This document shows positions 7,472 through 14,513 of a stretch of 19,070 nt of DNA, in pieces; position 1 is the first letter of the stretch; each line of letters opens with the position of its first letter. Position numbers and translations under genes: made by a program. The notes beneath the pieces were generated by a model. That model saw only the letters and a program-made list of their open reading frames with translations. It did not search any database and had not been told where the DNA came from. This stretch comes from an uncultured Eubacteriales bacterium (GTDB taxonomy: Bacteria; Bacillota; Clostridia; Christensenellales; Borkfalkiaceae), in the NCBI GenBank assembly GCA_902767455.1, contig CACXHH010000024.1, positions 1 through 19,070 on the forward strand, in the 5' to 3' direction.

Positions 7472-8284
7472 ATGGGGTTATACGAAGTTGTAAGCGGAAT
7501 TTTTGCAAAAAAACACGTTAAAACGGGACTTGCTCTCGGGAGCGGCGGCGCAAAAGGCGCCGCGCTCGTGGGCGTACTCAAAGCTTTTGAAGAACAGGGG
7601 TTGAAATTCGATATCGTTGCCGGTACGAGTATAGGCTCGATAGTCGGCGCAATGGTAGCTCTCGGGTATTCGTCAGACGACATGCTCGCCGTGATAAAGC
7701 AATACGCCGTGACCGACCAGAAACAACTTCTTATGATGACTTTAAAGGGTACGACGGTCGCCGATCTTTTGGCGAACGTTCTCGGCGAAAAGACCTTCGA
7801 CGATACCATTTTACCTTTCGCAGCCGTCGCATGTGACGTCAATACGGGCGAAGAAGTCGTTATGAAAAGCGGAAGTTTAGCTACGGCGCTTGCCGCTTCG
7901 GGCGCCATTCCGCCCGTGTTCAGACCTGTCGGAAGGGATAACAGAAAGCTCGTTGACGGCGCTTTCGTCAACGCCGTGCCCGCGGACGTGGTAAAAAATA
8001 TGGGCGCGGATATAGTCGTTTCAATCAACCTTACGAGCGTTGCCGATAATTCCAAAAGTAAAGCGGCGCTCGATACGCTCTACCCCGCCAACGGCGTGGC
8101 TCTTTGCGACAGACTGCATCAGCTTACGGAGTTTTCCGACTTCGTAATAAGTCCCGACGTATCTGCTTTTTCGAGTTCGGACGTGGGAGCCGCAGGCGAA
8201 ATGTATTCGATAGGGTATTCAACCGCCGTCGAAAAGCTGCCCGAGCTTATAAAGCTCCTGAAAGAGCGCGGCGCAAACGTTTAA
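7472..8284 (+). CDS. Patatin-like phospholipase family protein
   Basis: Cytoplasmic or membrane-associated Ser-Asp dyad lipid acyl hydrolase of the patatin / RssA-YchK type. With the ATG at 7472 the product has 270 residues. Motifs are the oxyanion-hole loop GLALGSGGAKGAA (19-31), the nucleophile elbow GTSIGS with Ser53, and the second dyad residue in VDGAFVNAVP with Asp162. The start at 7472 is preferred over the in-frame GTG at 7466 because the Shine-Dalgarno AGAAGG (7461-7466) then lies 5 nt upstream. No signal peptide is seen. Substrate and physiological role cannot be read from the sequence. The gene ends just before a strong terminator and has no obvious functional tie to Rnf. Confidence 0.9.
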   Translation: MGLYEVVSGIFAKKHVKTGLALGSGGAKGAALVGVLKAFEEQGLKFDIVAGTSIGSIVGAMVALGYSSDDMLAVIKQYAVTDQKQLLMMTLKGTTVADLLANVLGEKTFDDTILPFAAVACDVNTGEEVVMKSGSLATALAASGAIPPVFRPVGRDNRKLVDGAFVNAVPADVVKNMGADIVVSINLTSVADNSKSKAALDTLYPANGVALCDRLHQLTEFSDFVISPDVSAFSSSDVGAAGEMYSIGYSTAVEKLPELIKLLKERGANV

Positions 8285-8291
8285 AACTATT

Positions 8292-8321
8292 CGGCTATGC
8301 GAAAAAGCGTAGCCGTTTTTT
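8292..8321 (+). terminator. Intrinsic terminator after the patatin gene
   Basis: A 9-bp stem, CGGCTATGC (8292-8300) / GCGTAGCCG (8307-8315), with one G-U pair and loop GAAAAA, is followed by six T residues (8316-8321). It lies 7 nt after the stop codon and should end the transcript that began at the apbE promoter. Confidence 0.9.
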
Positions 8322-8418
8322 ATTGCCCGAAACACTCGTTTTTTCATTTATCCGACGGGAAACGACGCTATTTGCGGGAATAATTCCGTAAATACACAAA
8401 TATACATAAAAAAGGAAT

Positions 8419-8453
8419 AAAATGTGGATAACTCGGCAAGTTATCCACATTTT
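8419..8453. repeat. 15-bp perfect inverted repeat containing two DnaA boxes
   Basis: The left arm 8419-8433 and right arm 8439-8453 are perfectly complementary over 15 bp with a 5-bp spacer, CGGCA. Each arm contains a full DnaA box: TGTGGATAA at 8423-8431 and TTATCCACA at 8441-8449. The arms end in AAAA and TTTT, so in RNA the element could also fold as a bidirectional terminator. The exact match of both arms to the DnaA consensus favours a protein-binding role. Confidence 0.8.
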
Positions 8454-8487
8454 GAACGCTTATCGTCAAAACGATGTGGATAACTCG
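8422..8487. promoter_or_regulatory. Cluster of three consensus DnaA boxes
   Basis: Three perfect 9-mers lie within 61 bp: TGTGGATAA (8423-8431), TTATCCACA (8441-8449) and TGTGGATAA (8475-8483). The first and third are embedded in an identical 14-mer, ATGTGGATAACTCG (8422-8435 and 8474-8487), offset by 52 bp, about five helical turns, so they face the same side of the DNA. An A/T-rich run (about 8381-8422) borders the cluster. No other copy of the 9-mer was noticed in the window. The role could be replication control, DnaA titration or DnaA-dependent control of the amidase gene downstream. Confidence 0.75.
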
Positions 8488-8512
8488 CGATTTTTCAAGT
8501 CCGAAAAACGCG
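8486..8512 (+). other. Hairpin in the amidase leader
   Basis: CGCG plus TTTTTC (8486-8489 and 8491-8496, with A8490 bulged) can pair with GAAAAA plus CGCG (8503-8512) around loop AAGTCC. It abuts the third DnaA box. No T tract follows directly. Function unknown. Confidence 0.3.
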
Positions 8513-8560
8513 CGGTTTTACTTTAAAAAAAGCGAAAAAAGGTGAATAAGGAGCCAAAAT

Positions 8561-9268
8561 ATGTATTTTGTAAAAGCGTTTGCGATACTCTTCGCGCCTA
8601 TAATCGCCGTAAGCGCGTTCGCGTGTTTTATGACCGTTCCAGCGGCGGTCAGTTCGCCCGAAACGGTCACCGTCGTTATCGACGCGGGGCACGGCGGTAT
8701 TGACGGCGGCGTGACGGGTAAAACGAGCGGAGTAAAAGAAGCCGATATCAATCTTGAAGTGGCGAAAAAGATAAAAAAACTATTCGATTCGGCGGGCGTG
8801 AAGGCGGTAATGACGAGAGAAACTTCCGCAGGGCTTTACGGAGCGCTGTCAAAAGGGTTTAAACTGCGAGATCTTCAAGCGCGCGTAAAAATCGCCGACG
8901 ACGTTTACGCCGACGCGTTCATATCGGTACATATGAACAACTGCGGCGACGACGCCCGCCGCGGCGCGCAGGTATATTTCAAGCCAGAAAGCGAAAAGAG
9001 CAAGCTTCTTGCGGAGAGTCTGTCGAAGAGTATTTCGGCGCTTAAAGGAAGCGCTCGCGATTGCCAGACGGTAGCGGGCGACTATTACGTTCTGAATAAC
9101 TCGTCGTGCCCCGCCGTGATATGCGAGTGCGGCTTTTTATCAAACGCCGAAGACGAAGCGCTTCTGCAAAGCGACGACTATCTCGAAAGTATAGCCTACG
9201 CCGTATTCTCGGGCGCGATAGACTTTCTCGCCGAAAAAACTTCGGAGTATCGGGCTCCCGCCGCCTGA
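8561..9268 (+). CDS. N-acetylmuramoyl-L-alanine amidase (Amidase_3, CwlD-like)
   Basis: Zinc amidase that cuts the bond between MurNAc and L-Ala of peptidoglycan. The 235-residue product has an N-terminal signal or anchor helix (about 5-31) and then a single catalytic domain without SH3 or cell-wall-binding repeats. Zinc ligands are His44 (DAGHGG), Glu60 (KEADINL) and His124 (SVHMNN); the catalytic Glu is Glu189 (ICECGFLSN). Size and single-domain layout match CwlD, which makes muramic-delta-lactam in the spore cortex, but the sequence alone does not prove sporulation; a vegetative amidase is equally possible. AAGGAG (8548-8553) is 7 nt from the ATG. The leader with its DnaA boxes is unusual for such a gene. 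Confidence 0.88.
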   Translation: MYFVKAFAILFAPIIAVSAFACFMTVPAAVSSPETVTVVIDAGHGGIDGGVTGKTSGVKEADINLEVAKKIKKLFDSAGVKAVMTRETSAGLYGALSKGFKLRDLQARVKIADDVYADAFISVHMNNCGDDARRGAQVYFKPESEKSKLLAESLSKSISALKGSARDCQTVAGDYYVLNNSSCPAVICECGFLSNAEDEALLQSDDYLESIAYAVFSGAIDFLAEKTSEYRAPAA

Positions 9269-9304
9269 AAGAAAAGTTTTGTTGTGAAATATAAGCGAGA
9301 ATAT

Positions 9305-9333
9305 TTGTAAATTTATCTCGATTATGATATAAT
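9305..9333 (+). promoter_or_regulatory. Sigma-A promoter upstream of mrnC
   Basis: The -35 box TTGTAA (9305-9310) lies 17 bp from a perfect -10 box TATAAT (9328-9333) preceded by TGA, giving an extended -10 (TGnTATAAT). Predicted start near 9340. It would serve mrnC, rlmB and the sigma factor gene, and possibly read on through dnaX to recR, since no terminator was found before 14282. Confidence 0.75.
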
Positions 9334-9374
9334 ACATAAGTAAAATAATATACGAGAGCGGAACAGCGTACACT

Positions 9375-9412
9375 CGCGGCGTTTTGCCGTATGATATACG
9401 CGCGGCAAAGGA
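9375..9412 (+). other. mrnC leader with mutually exclusive hairpins
   Basis: CGGC (9377-9380) can pair with GCCG (9386-9389). Alternatively TTGCCG (9384-9389) can pair with CGGCAA (9403-9408), whose last two bases are part of the AAAGGA ribosome binding site (9407-9412). The two folds share GCCG and exclude each other, so the leader could modulate translation of mrnC. No known riboswitch or binding site was recognised. Confidence 0.3.
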
Positions 9413-9418
9413 ATTGAA

Positions 9419-9841
9419 ATGCGTTCGGGCGAAATTATCGAAAAGCACAGAGCTATGCAGATGAACCCCGTCGTGCTCGCCTTTATCGGCGACGCCGTTT
9501 TTTCGCTCTACGTCCGCGAAAAACTTACGCTCAACAACGATTTCAAGAGCGGAAAGCTGTCCGAAATGTCGGCGAAAGTCGTTTCGGCAAAATCGCAGGC
9601 AAAGTTTTTCGACGAGCATCACGACCTTTTTACCGAAGAAGAAGCCGACGTTTTCCGCCGCGCGCGCAACTCTAAAAAGACTTCCCGCGCGAAAAATTCG
9701 ACGGTGAGCGAATACAACAAATCGACGGGCGTGGAAGCCGTTCTCGGGTTTTTGTACCTTACGGGTGAAGAAGAACGGCTCGGCGTTATACTCGCGACTC
9801 TTGCGGGCTTCGACGGGGAAGGGCGTAATTGTTTACGATAA
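9419..9841 (+). CDS. mrnC: Mini-ribonuclease III (MrnC)
   Basis: RNase III catalytic domain protein without a double-stranded-RNA-binding domain; in B. subtilis it matures 23S rRNA ends. The 140-residue length is typical. Signature blocks are NPVVLAFIGDAVFSLYVRE (16-34, catalytic Asp25), RRARNSK (80-86) and YNKSTGVEAVLGFLYLTGEE (99-118, with Glu106). The AAAGGA ribosome binding site is 6 nt upstream. It precedes rlmB, as in B. subtilis, linking two steps of 23S rRNA maturation. The usual upstream neighbour cysS is absent; an amidase gene takes its place. Confidence 0.92.
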   Translation: MRSGEIIEKHRAMQMNPVVLAFIGDAVFSLYVREKLTLNNDFKSGKLSEMSAKVVSAKSQAKFFDEHHDLFTEEEADVFRRARNSKKTSRAKNSTVSEYNKSTGVEAVLGFLYLTGEEERLGVILATLAGFDGEGRNCLR

Positions 9842-9872
9842 AAAGCATTTACTTTACGAAAACGGAGATAAT

Positions 9873-10589
9873 ATGTACGCAGAAGGCAGAAACGCCGTGC
9901 GCGAGGCGATATCGTCTGACGCCACGGTGGACAAGGTCATCATTGAGAACGGATTGAGGGACGCGGCTTCCCGCGAGCTTACGGCGCTTATAAAAGAGAG
10001 CGGCGTAAAGTTTTCGTTTGCCGACAAAGCCGTGCTTGACAAGATGAGTTCTTCAAAGAAGCATCAGGGCTTTATCGCCGTGCTTTCGGAATTCGTTTAC
10101 AGCGAGCTTGAAGATATCGTCGCCGCGTGCGTAGCTACCGAGCGCCCGATAGTCGTTCTCGACGGGATAGAAGATCCGCACAATCTCGGAAGCATAATAA
10201 GGGCTTGCGAGTGCGGCGGCGTGAGCGGTATAGTTATCGGCAAACACCGTCAGGCGCCCGTTTCGGACACCGTTTTGAGAATTGCCGAAGGCAGTGCGTC
10301 GCACGTTAAGATCGCGCGCGTTACGAATATCAACACGGCGATAAAAGAGATAAAGGACAACAACGTTTTCGTGTTCAGTTTGGAGCTCGGCGGCGAAAAT
10401 ATTTATAAAACCAACTTAACGGGCAAGATAGCCATCGTTATCGGCGGCGAAGATACGGGCGTGAACGCGCTGACGAAAAAGCTTTCGGACGGCGTTATCA
10501 CTATCCCGATGCTCGGAAAGATAAATTCTTTGAACGCTTCCGTTGCCGCGGGCATAGCGGTATTCGAAGCGTTAAGGCAAAGGCTGTGA
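9873..10589 (+). CDS. rlmB: 23S rRNA 2'-O-ribose methyltransferase, RlmB/TrmH family
   Basis: SPOUT-class methyltransferase that uses S-adenosylmethionine to methylate a ribose, by family the equivalent of G2251 in 23S rRNA. With the start at 9873 the product has 238 residues: an N-terminal substrate-binding domain (MYAEGRNAVREAI) and the knotted catalytic domain. Motifs are VVLDGIEDPHNLGSIIRACE, IAIVIGGEDTGV and IPMLGKINSLNASVAAGIAV. The frame is open further upstream (ATG at 9765), but that extension overlaps mrnC. The 9873 start has GGAG (9863-9866) upstream and gives the standard N-terminus MYxEGRN. A different target base within the TrmH family cannot be excluded. Confidence 0.92.
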   Translation: MYAEGRNAVREAISSDATVDKVIIENGLRDAASRELTALIKESGVKFSFADKAVLDKMSSSKKHQGFIAVLSEFVYSELEDIVAACVATERPIVVLDGIEDPHNLGSIIRACECGGVSGIVIGKHRQAPVSDTVLRIAEGSASHVKIARVTNINTAIKEIKDNNVFVFSLELGGENIYKTNLTGKIAIVIGGEDTGVNALTKKLSDGVITIPMLGKINSLNASVAAGIAVFEALRQRL

Positions 10590-11152
10590 TGTACGAAAAA
10601 CTTACGGACGAACGCCTTGCCGAGCTTTTCGTATCAGGCGACGAACAGGCTTTCGAGGCGCTTTACAGCCGCTACGAAAGGACTATAAAGAGCGTGTCAA
10701 GGCTTATGTACCTGTCTGGCGGTAGCAGTGAGGACTTGTGGCAGGAAGGCTTTATGGGGCTTTATTACGCCGCAAAAAGTTACGACGGCGATAAGGAGAA
10801 TTCGTCGTCTTTCCGTACGTTTGCGATATCCTGCATCAAGAACAGAATGATAAACGCCGTCGTCAAGGAAAATTCCGATAAGCGGAAGGCGATGTCCAAC
10901 ACAGTTTCCATCGAAACGGAGCTTGAAGAGAAGATTATTTCGCCCGAAGATTTTATTATCGGAGAAGAAACACGCAACGAGATAAAGGCAAAGGTCGTGT
11001 CCGGGCTGTCGCCGTTCGAGAGAGAAGTTTTCGAGCTTTACGTTGACGGTTACAAGTACGACGAGATAGCCGAACGGCTCGATAAATCGCCCAAGTCCGT
11101 GGATAACGCCATACAAAGAATAAAATTGAAGTGCAAAGAGTATTCCGTTTAA
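10589..11152 (+). CDS. RNA polymerase sigma factor, SigH-like (sigma-70 family)
   Basis: Sigma-70 family factor of 187 residues with region 2 (about 15-90, including DLWQEGFMGLYYAAKSYDGD and FRTFAISCIKNRMINAV) and region 4 (about 135-180, LSPFEREVFELYVDGYKYDE then the helix-turn-helix IAERLDKSPKSVDNAIQRIK). No region 1.1 or region 3 is obvious. The position right after mrnC-rlmB matches B. subtilis sigH, which supports a SigH assignment although the protein is shorter than Bacillus SigH. The rae1 (yacP) gene usually found between rlmB and sigH is missing. A GTG at 10586 is an alternative start; ATG at 10589, overlapping the rlmB stop, better fits the AAAGG at 10579-10583. The regulon is unknown. 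Confidence 0.85.
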   Translation: MYEKLTDERLAELFVSGDEQAFEALYSRYERTIKSVSRLMYLSGGSSEDLWQEGFMGLYYAAKSYDGDKENSSSFRTFAISCIKNRMINAVVKENSDKRKAMSNTVSIETELEEKIISPEDFIIGEETRNEIKAKVVSGLSPFEREVFELYVDGYKYDEIAERLDKSPKSVDNAIQRIKLKCKEYSV

Positions 11153-11228
11153 CGGAAAGATAAAGTCCCCGAAAAGACGAACTTTATATCGCCCGCGAAG
11201 ATAGTTCGCGCAGGCACGAGAGAAGATC
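11153..11228 (+). other. Sigma factor-dnaX gap with two stem-loops
   Basis: TAAAGT (11161-11166) can pair with ACTTTA (11181-11186), and CGCGAA (11194-11199) pairs with TTCGCG (11205-11210) around GATAG. Neither has a T tract, so read-through into dnaX is likely. No promoter and no SRP RNA motif was recognised. The dnaX ribosome binding site (GAGAGAAG) is weak. Confidence 0.35.
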
Positions 11229-13214
11229 ATGTCATATCTTGCAATTTACAGAAAATTCCGCCCCGCCACCTTCGACGAAATGATAGGGCAGGAACATATC
11301 GTCAAAACGCTTACCAACCAGATAACTTCGGGAAGGATAGGTCACGCGTATCTGTTTTGCGGCACGCGCGGCACGGGTAAGACGACTACGGCAAAGATTT
11401 TTGCGCGCGCCATCAACTGCGAACACCCCGTAAACGGCTCGCCGTGCGGTACGTGCGCCACTTGCCGCGCGCTTTCCGACCCTGCAAACCTCGATATTCT
11501 GGAAATGGACGCGGCTTCCAACAACAAGGTCGAAAACGTCCGCGAGATACGAGATAAAGTGCAATATCCGCCCGTTGCGGGTAAGTACAAAGTCTATATC
11601 ATAGACGAAGTGCACATGCTCACGACCGAAGCGTTCAACGCGCTTTTGAAAACGCTCGAAGAGCCGCCCGCGCACGCGGTGTTTATCCTTGCGACAACAG
11701 AGCAACACAAACTCCCCGCGACGATTTTGTCGCGCTGTATGCGGTTCGACTTCAAGCTCGTTCCCGATAAACTTATCGCCGAGCGCATCGAAAAGATTTA
11801 TCGCGACGTCGGAAAGGACTTTGAGAAAGAAGCCGTCGCAAAGATAGCATCTGCCGGCGAAGGGTGCGTCAGGGACGCGCTTTCGATAGCCGACCTTTGC
11901 CTATCTTACAGCGACAAGAAGTTGACCTATAACGACGTTATCGACGTTTTGGGTGCTTCCGACAACACCACCGCCTATAAGCTTGCGGAAGGTATGTTCA
12001 CTTCCGATACGGCGCAGGCGGTAGCAATAACCGAAGAGCTTTGCTCGTCGGGAAAAAGCGTTGCGCTTATGTGTAAAGATATGCTCGGTATCCTTCGCGA
12101 CGTGCTTATTGTCAAGACGTGCAAGAACTATCGCGCCGTGTTGACGCTTCCCGAAGGCGAGCTTGCAACGCTTGCTTCGCTTGCCGAACAAACTGACGAA
12201 CACAGGCTTTTAAGAGCGCTTGAAATATTCTCGTCGTTAGAGAACGAACTCAAATACAGCTCGCATCCGCGCGTGGTATTTGAAACTGCGGTTTTAAAGG
12301 CGACTATTCCGCAGGAAGACTATAATATGGATGCGCTTATTTCGAGAATATCCAAGCTTGAAAAACAGCTTGCCGAGATTTCGGAAAAAGGCATAAAAGT
12401 GCCCGTATACGTCGATGAACGCCAAAAAACGGCTGAAACGACGGTTGCCGCTCGCGTGGCGGCGGAACCCGTTCAAAGCGTTGAAACGGCTACGGTAAAC
12501 GATTATCGCGAACAGCCTTTAAGCGTTGAAACGAAAGCGACGACGAACGCTCGTGAAACGAGTGAAGAAACGATCGAAACAAAGTTTACGAAGGATATCG
12601 GGGCTGAAGAAAAGCCTTTGAAAAAAGCTTCGCAAACTTCGTCGCAAACTTCGTCTTTCGACGATTTTCTGAATCGCGATTACGCGGCTGAGTCTTACGG
12701 CGATGACGGCTACGAGCAAGGCTGTTTTGAAGGTCTTATTCCGCCCGAACAAGATAAGCCGTTCGTAAACGACGAATCGGAAAGCGAAAAGACCGCGCAA
12801 AGCGTTGCGGTAGAAAGCGAGCGAATAAGCGAGCAAAAAGTACCTGAAAAGCCCGTTTCGGCTCCCGTATCGAACGCGGAAACCGCGGCAAAACAATCTG
12901 CGTCCGTAAACGTGAACAGGCTTTGGGGAACTCTCGTCAGGCGTTTGAGAGCTGACAAAAACATTATGCTCTGGATAGCCTGTCAGGACGCCGAACCGAT
13001 AGTTTCGGGCGATAAACTCGTCGTCTATCTCGAAGGAGAAAACGAGTACAATCTTCTCTCCAAACGCGACAATATCGCCGTATTGCAGAATATTGTTTCG
13101 GCAGAGTGTCAGCTTAACGTCGAGATACGTTTGAAAAACGCCGCTCCCGACACCTTTGAAGAAGACGTTGAAAAGATGAGAAAAGTTCTCGGAAAGGTCG
13201 ACGTCGTGGAGTGA
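11229..13214 (+). CDS. dnaX: DNA polymerase III subunits gamma/tau (DnaX)
   Basis: AAA+ clamp-loader ATPase of the replication machinery. The 661-residue protein begins MSYLAIYRKFRPATFDEMIG. It has a Walker A motif GTRGTGKT (Lys51), a four-Cys zinc module (C64, C73, C76, C79), Walker B VYIIDEVHML (122-131), the sensor ATTE (155-158) and the SRC Arg169 (arginine finger). Residues after about 400 form a long, low-complexity, acidic linker that includes a tandem QTSSQTSS. A conserved-looking C-terminal domain (about 555-650, VNRLWGTLVRRLRADKN onward) follows, as expected for tau. It is somewhat longer than Bacillus DnaX because of the linker. The dnaX-ybaB-recR order is widespread and supports the call. 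Confidence 0.96.
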   Translation: MSYLAIYRKFRPATFDEMIGQEHIVKTLTNQITSGRIGHAYLFCGTRGTGKTTTAKIFARAINCEHPVNGSPCGTCATCRALSDPANLDILEMDAASNNKVENVREIRDKVQYPPVAGKYKVYIIDEVHMLTTEAFNALLKTLEEPPAHAVFILATTEQHKLPATILSRCMRFDFKLVPDKLIAERIEKIYRDVGKDFEKEAVAKIASAGEGCVRDALSIADLCLSYSDKKLTYNDVIDVLGASDNTTAYKLAEGMFTSDTAQAVAITEELCSSGKSVALMCKDMLGILRDVLIVKTCKNYRAVLTLPEGELATLASLAEQTDEHRLLRALEIFSSLENELKYSSHPRVVFETAVLKATIPQEDYNMDALISRISKLEKQLAEISEKGIKVPVYVDERQKTAETTVAARVAAEPVQSVETATVNDYREQPLSVETKATTNARETSEETIETKFTKDIGAEEKPLKKASQTSSQTSSFDDFLNRDYAAESYGDDGYEQGCFEGLIPPEQDKPFVNDESESEKTAQSVAVESERISEQKVPEKPVSAPVSNAETAAKQSASVNVNRLWGTLVRRLRADKNIMLWIACQDAEPIVSGDKLVVYLEGENEYNLLSKRDNIAVLQNIVSAECQLNVEIRLKNAAPDTFEEDVEKMRKVLGKVDVVE

Positions 13215-13294
13215 TCGATTTATCTGTAAACCGATAAAAATTCGGAATTCGTAATAAAGCGTAAAAATGTTAATAAAAAAGGAGATATATAATT

Positions 13295-13642
13295 ATGGCA
13301 TACGGCAGAGGAGGTTTCGGCGGCGGATACGGCGGCGGAAACCAGATGCAACAACTTATGAAACAGGCTCAGAAGATGCAGGAAGAAATGCAGAAAGCCA
13401 ACGAAGAACTTGACGAAGCGGAACTCGTCGGCGAAGCCGCGGGCGGCGCCGTTAAAGTTACCGTAAACGGCAAAAAGATATTCAAAGGTATCAATATAGA
13501 TCCATCTGTCATCGATCCCGACGACGCGGAAATGCTCGAAGACCTTATCACCGCGGCTTTCAATTCCGCGGCGGAAAAAGCCGATAAGCTTTACGAAGAG
13601 AAGATGGGCCCGTACGCCAAGATGGGCGGAGGCTTATTTTAA
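13295..13642 (+). CDS. YbaB/EbfC family nucleoid-associated protein
   Basis: Small DNA-binding protein of 115 residues, usually a homodimer. It has a glycine-rich N-terminus (GRGGFGGGYGGGN), a helical heptad segment (MQQLMKQAQKMQEEMQKANE), then the conserved core with GGAVKVTVNGKKIFKGINID and PDDAEMLEDLITAAFNSA. The C-terminal MGPYAKMGGGLF is typical of the clostridial branch. AAGGAG lies upstream of the ATG. The stop overlaps the recR ATG by one base (TAATG), which ties the two proteins together translationally, as in many bacteria. The gap before it (13215-13294) holds no recognised promoter. Confidence 0.93.
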   Translation: MAYGRGGFGGGYGGGNQMQQLMKQAQKMQEEMQKANEELDEAELVGEAAGGAVKVTVNGKKIFKGINIDPSVIDPDDAEMLEDLITAAFNSAAEKADKLYEEKMGPYAKMGGGLF

Positions 13643-14235
13643 TGAACGTCTTTATTGAGCCGATAGCAAAGCTTATCAACAAGTTTTCTTCGCTCCCCGG
13701 CGTCGGCTCCAAAACAGCCCAAAGATACGCTTATAAAGTTATTTCTATGTCCGAAGAAGAAGCCGAAGAGTTTGCCGAGGCTATTATTTCGGCTAAACGC
13801 AAAGTGCATTACTGCGCCGAATGCGGCAATTTTACCGACGAGGACGTCTGCGAGATATGTAAAAACCGTTCCAAAGAGATAATCTGCGTGGTAAAAGAGC
13901 CTAAAGACGTTCTCGCGCTCGAAAAAGCCGACCGTTTCAACGGCGTTTATCACGTTTTACACGGTACGATAAACCCCATCGAAGGGGTTGGACCCAACGA
14001 TATCCGTATCAAGGAACTTTTAGCCCGCATTTCTGACGGCGTCACAAAGGAAGTCATTATGGCGACCAACCCCGACGTCGAAGGCGAAGCTACCGCTATG
14101 TATATCGCCAAACTTATCAAGCCGCTCGGCATAAAAGTTACGAGAATAGCCCACGGCGTGGCGGTAGGTCAGGATATCGAATACGCCGATATCGGCTCTT
14201 TGACGCGCGCTTTGAGCGACAGAAGAGAACTTTAA
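13642..14235 (+). CDS. recR: Recombination mediator RecR
   Basis: RecR acts with RecO (and RecF) to load RecA on single-stranded DNA at gaps and breaks. The 197-residue length is standard. Domains are a helix-hairpin-helix with SLPGVGSKTAQRYA (17-30), a four-Cys zinc finger (C58, C61, C70, C73), and a Toprim domain from ICVVKEPKDVLALEK (81-95) through ATNPDVEGEATAMYIAKLIK (141-160), ending RIAHGVAVGQDIEYADIGSL. It is the last gene of its transcript; a terminator follows at 14282. Confidence 0.96.
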   Translation: MNVFIEPIAKLINKFSSLPGVGSKTAQRYAYKVISMSEEEAEEFAEAIISAKRKVHYCAECGNFTDEDVCEICKNRSKEIICVVKEPKDVLALEKADRFNGVYHVLHGTINPIEGVGPNDIRIKELLARISDGVTKEVIMATNPDVEGEATAMYIAKLIKPLGIKVTRIAHGVAVGQDIEYADIGSLTRALSDRREL

Positions 14236-14281
14236 CGCTTTCGGATATTTAAAAAGTGATTATATACAAAATACTATAAAG

Positions 14282-14301
14282 TCCGCGTTACGCGGATTTT
14301 T
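14282..14301 (+). terminator. Intrinsic terminator after recR
   Basis: TCCGCG (14282-14287), loop TTA and CGCGGA (14291-14296) form a 6-bp GC-rich stem, followed by five T residues (14297-14301). It lies 46 nt after the recR stop. Its core CCGCGTTACGCG is identical to a hairpin upstream of rnfC (2285-2296). Confidence 0.8.
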
Positions 14302-14420
14302 CTATGCCTTGATTTGCTGTGGCTGCACATTTTGAATAAATGAATTTTTTAAGCGTTAAGCGGAATTTTGTGTTATAAAATATTTTTTCGGGTATTTTTT
14401 TTCAAGTAGCGTTATTACGT
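14302..14420. other. A/T-rich intergenic segment upstream of the malQ promoter
   Basis: No gene is seen. The segment is much richer in A+T than the coding DNA around it and carries several T tracts (for example near 14345-14350, 14382-14388 and 14394-14402) ahead of the promoter. Such phased or clustered tracts can bend DNA or act as UP elements. No inverted repeat of note was recognised. Confidence 0.4.
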
Positions 14421-14449
14421 TTGACAATTCAACTTTAAATTGATATTAT
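14421..14449 (+). promoter_or_regulatory. Sigma-A promoter of malQ
   Basis: A perfect -35 TTGACA (14421-14426) is followed, after 17 bp, by the -10 box TATTAT (14444-14449) with an extended TGA (14441-14443). Predicted start near 14455, inside the first copy of a tandem repeat. The ATG is about 58 nt further on. Confidence 0.82.
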
Positions 14450-14498
14450 AGTCGTATATTTTTTGATTTAAGATAGTCGTATATTTTTTTGAATTAAG
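14448..14498. repeat. 25/26-bp tandem direct repeat in the malQ leader
   Basis: Copy 1 (14448-14472) and copy 2 (14473-14498) are head to tail. Both begin ATAGTCGTATA, continue with 6 or 7 T residues and end in GATTTAAG or GAATTAAG. They differ by one T insertion and one substitution. The repeat starts at the last bases of the -10 box and spans the predicted transcription start, so it could hold operator sites or result from slippage. Confidence 0.85.
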
Positions 14499-14513
14499 AA
14501 CGAAGGTGCGGAT

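Noticed and set aside
8381..8560. A complete chromosomal origin (oriC).
   Set aside because: Only three DnaA boxes were found and no dnaA, dnaN or rpmH genes are near; reported as a DnaA-box cluster.
11153..11228. SRP (scRNA) gene upstream of dnaX, as in Bacillus.
   Set aside because: The gap is only 76 bases and lacks the conserved GGAAGCAGC-type domain.
12619..12700. Possible programmed frameshift in dnaX at TTG AAA AAA GCT, where a -1 shift would soon reach a stop and give a gamma-like product.
   Set aside because: The run of six A residues does not form the in-frame A AAA AAG heptamer, and no strong downstream stem-loop was seen.
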